From assembly GCA_913060815.1 (NCBI GenBank), contig CAJXSZ010000003.1, positions 166,571 through 230,570 on the forward strand: 64,000 nucleotides of DNA. The letters are read 5' to 3'. Below, in pieces: positions 63,243 to 64,000 of this stretch. How positions within the stretch are numbered: position 1 is the stretch's first letter; the number at the start of each line of letters is the position of its first letter. The notes under the pieces were generated by a model. The model did not search any database, was not told the origin of the DNA, and saw nothing but the letters and a program-made list of their open reading frames with translations. Made by a program: the position numbers and the translations under genes. This stretch comes from an uncultured Sulfitobacter sp. (GTDB taxonomy: Bacteria; Pseudomonadota; Alphaproteobacteria; Rhodobacterales; Rhodobacteraceae).

Positions 63243-63955
63243 TTAGTCGAGACGCACACCTTCACGTGACAGCCGCTCGCGCAGCACGTCGATTTCTACA
63301 TTCAGATCACTGCGGTCAGCGAGCAGGGACTTGCGGTTGCGGGCGGCAAAGTTCTTTTCGAGGTCATCGAGAAGGGCCAGATAATCGGTGCGCGCTTGGG
63401 CATCTTTGGTCCGCGCATAAATGTCGGCGAATTTCGCCGTCGCGTCGCGTGCGCCCTGAAGATAGACGCCAAGGTATTTGCGCGCCGCTGTCAGATCGCG
63501 GGGGTCTTCTTCCACGGTGCGGATGAGGTCACGGGCGGTGTCGGAAAAATCCTCCAACCGCGCCTTTGCCTGACGGTCGCCTGCGCGCAGGATCGTCTCG
63601 TGCATGGTGGTGAGGTGCTTTTCGGCCTCGTCCACCACACGCGCCACCCGGTCTTGCTGGAAGGTGTCGATGCCGTCCATCCCCTTGCTGCGCAGCGGAT
63701 CAAGGCCAAAGGCCGCGAGATAAAGCCCTGTGGCGATAATGCCGTAGAGGAGGGGGGAGAGCAGGGCAAAGCCGTCCTGATGGGCAGTAACAGCCAAGGC
63801 CGCGCCGATGCCGCCGCACACAGCGCCAAGGATTTTGCGTGGCAGCGCGGGTTTGCGTGCCACTTTGCGCGCGTCGAATTCCGCCTGTGCGCGCAAGCCG
63901 CCGCGCACAAGCCATGCGGCCAGTGTGAGCGAGAGTGCCCCGAGCAGGGCGGGCA
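63243..63955 (-). CDS. XpaC-family membrane protein, N-terminus lost at the contig end
   Basis: About 237 C-terminal residues are present. They include two hydrophobic segments (about 1-15 and 45-85 of the visible part) and a helical cytoplasmic domain (ADEAEKHL-like region through DLEKNFAARNRKSLLADRSDLNVEIDVLRERLSREG). This is the 5-bromo-4-chloroindolyl-phosphate-hydrolysis (XpaC) family, commonly paired with TelA as here; 30 bases separate them. The real 5' end is missing because the contig runs into sequencing adapter at 63956; the GTG at 63954-63956 is partly adapter and is not a start. Confidence 0.85.
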
Positions 63956-64000
63956 CTGTCTCTTATACACATCTGACGCTGCCGACGATCTACTCCGTGT
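63956..64000. other. Illumina Nextera adapter read-through (not genomic)
   Basis: 63956-63974 is the 19-base Tn5 mosaic end CTGTCTCTTATACACATCT. 63975-63988 (GACGCTGCCGACGA) is the rest of the reverse-complemented Nextera read-1 adapter. 63989-63996 sits where the i5 index belongs, and GTGT at 63997-64000 matches the start of the P5 sequence. Frames that enter it on the minus strand begin MCIRDS or MYKRQ, known false N-termini in databases. Confidence 0.98.

Noticed and set aside
63491..63972. Two open frames beginning MYKRQ and MCIRDS
   Set aside because: Their starts are translated Nextera adapter, and their bodies are other frames of the XpaC-family gene.

Overview
The window looks like the end of a contig from a marine alphaproteobacterium of the Roseobacter group (Rhodobacteraceae). 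The grounds are a GC-rich composition, a B12-salvage operon with CbiZ, a fused MrpA-MrpB antiporter, a DUF2927 lipoprotein, and class III alcohol dehydrogenase. Genus cannot be fixed from the sequence. No insertion sequences, CRISPR arrays, rRNA genes or prophage genes were seen. The last 45 bases (63956-64000) are Illumina Nextera adapter, not genome.

Layout. (a) 1-6958: exopolysaccharide locus: a truncated sensor kinase with a periplasmic partner, galU, a fused WecG/phosphoglycosyl transferase, a LuxR-type response regulator, a Wzz-like chain-length protein and a Wzy/ligase-like membrane protein. Three copies of a CCTATCC-N4-GGATAGG dyad lie in its control regions and suggest a small autoregulated regulon. 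(b) 7206-15456: vitamin B12 uptake. A leftward tonB-exbD-exbD-exbB operon faces a rightward cobalamin riboswitch-btuB-btuF-btuC-btuD-cbiZ operon. (c) 15523-17759: aldehyde dehydrogenase and a short-chain dehydrogenase. (d) 17921-23886: complete Mrp Na+/H+ antiporter operon (AB fused, C, D, E, F, G). (e) 23883-31141: LysR regulator with a divergent reductase/epimerase, glutathione-dependent formaldehyde dehydrogenase behind a strong inverted repeat that covers its start site, a second SDR, and an IorAB-type molybdenum hydroxylase with a diheme cytochrome c. (f) 31210-34123: a three-gene catabolic cassette (PLP ammonia-lyase, M24 hydrolase, Asp/Glu-racemase-like protein) whose enzyme classes resemble those of ectoine catabolism. 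(g) 34201-39645: tRNA-Gly, an ABC exporter, a BON-LysM protein, an acyl-CoA synthetase and a lipase-like hydrolase.

(h) 39649-48574, leftward: a phosphodiesterase-family protein, a gene broken by an in-frame stop, a peptide-type ABC importer (ATPase, two permeases, TAT-exported binding protein) and a CocE-type hydrolase that may supply or process its substrate. (i) 48906-56932: a type I secreted adhesin built of about seven Ig-like repeats, followed by its own TolC-like lipoprotein, ABC exporter and membrane fusion protein; this and the exopolysaccharide locus point to surface attachment. (j) 56981-63955, leftward: dtd, a nitroreductase, and a compact cluster (XpaC, TelA, DUF2927 lipoprotein, SPFH-GYF protein, cytochrome b, zinc-ribbon membrane protein) resembling Gram-positive membrane-stress modules. 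This cluster is the best candidate here for an undescribed system.

All identifications are from reading translated sequence and motifs; no database search was possible.
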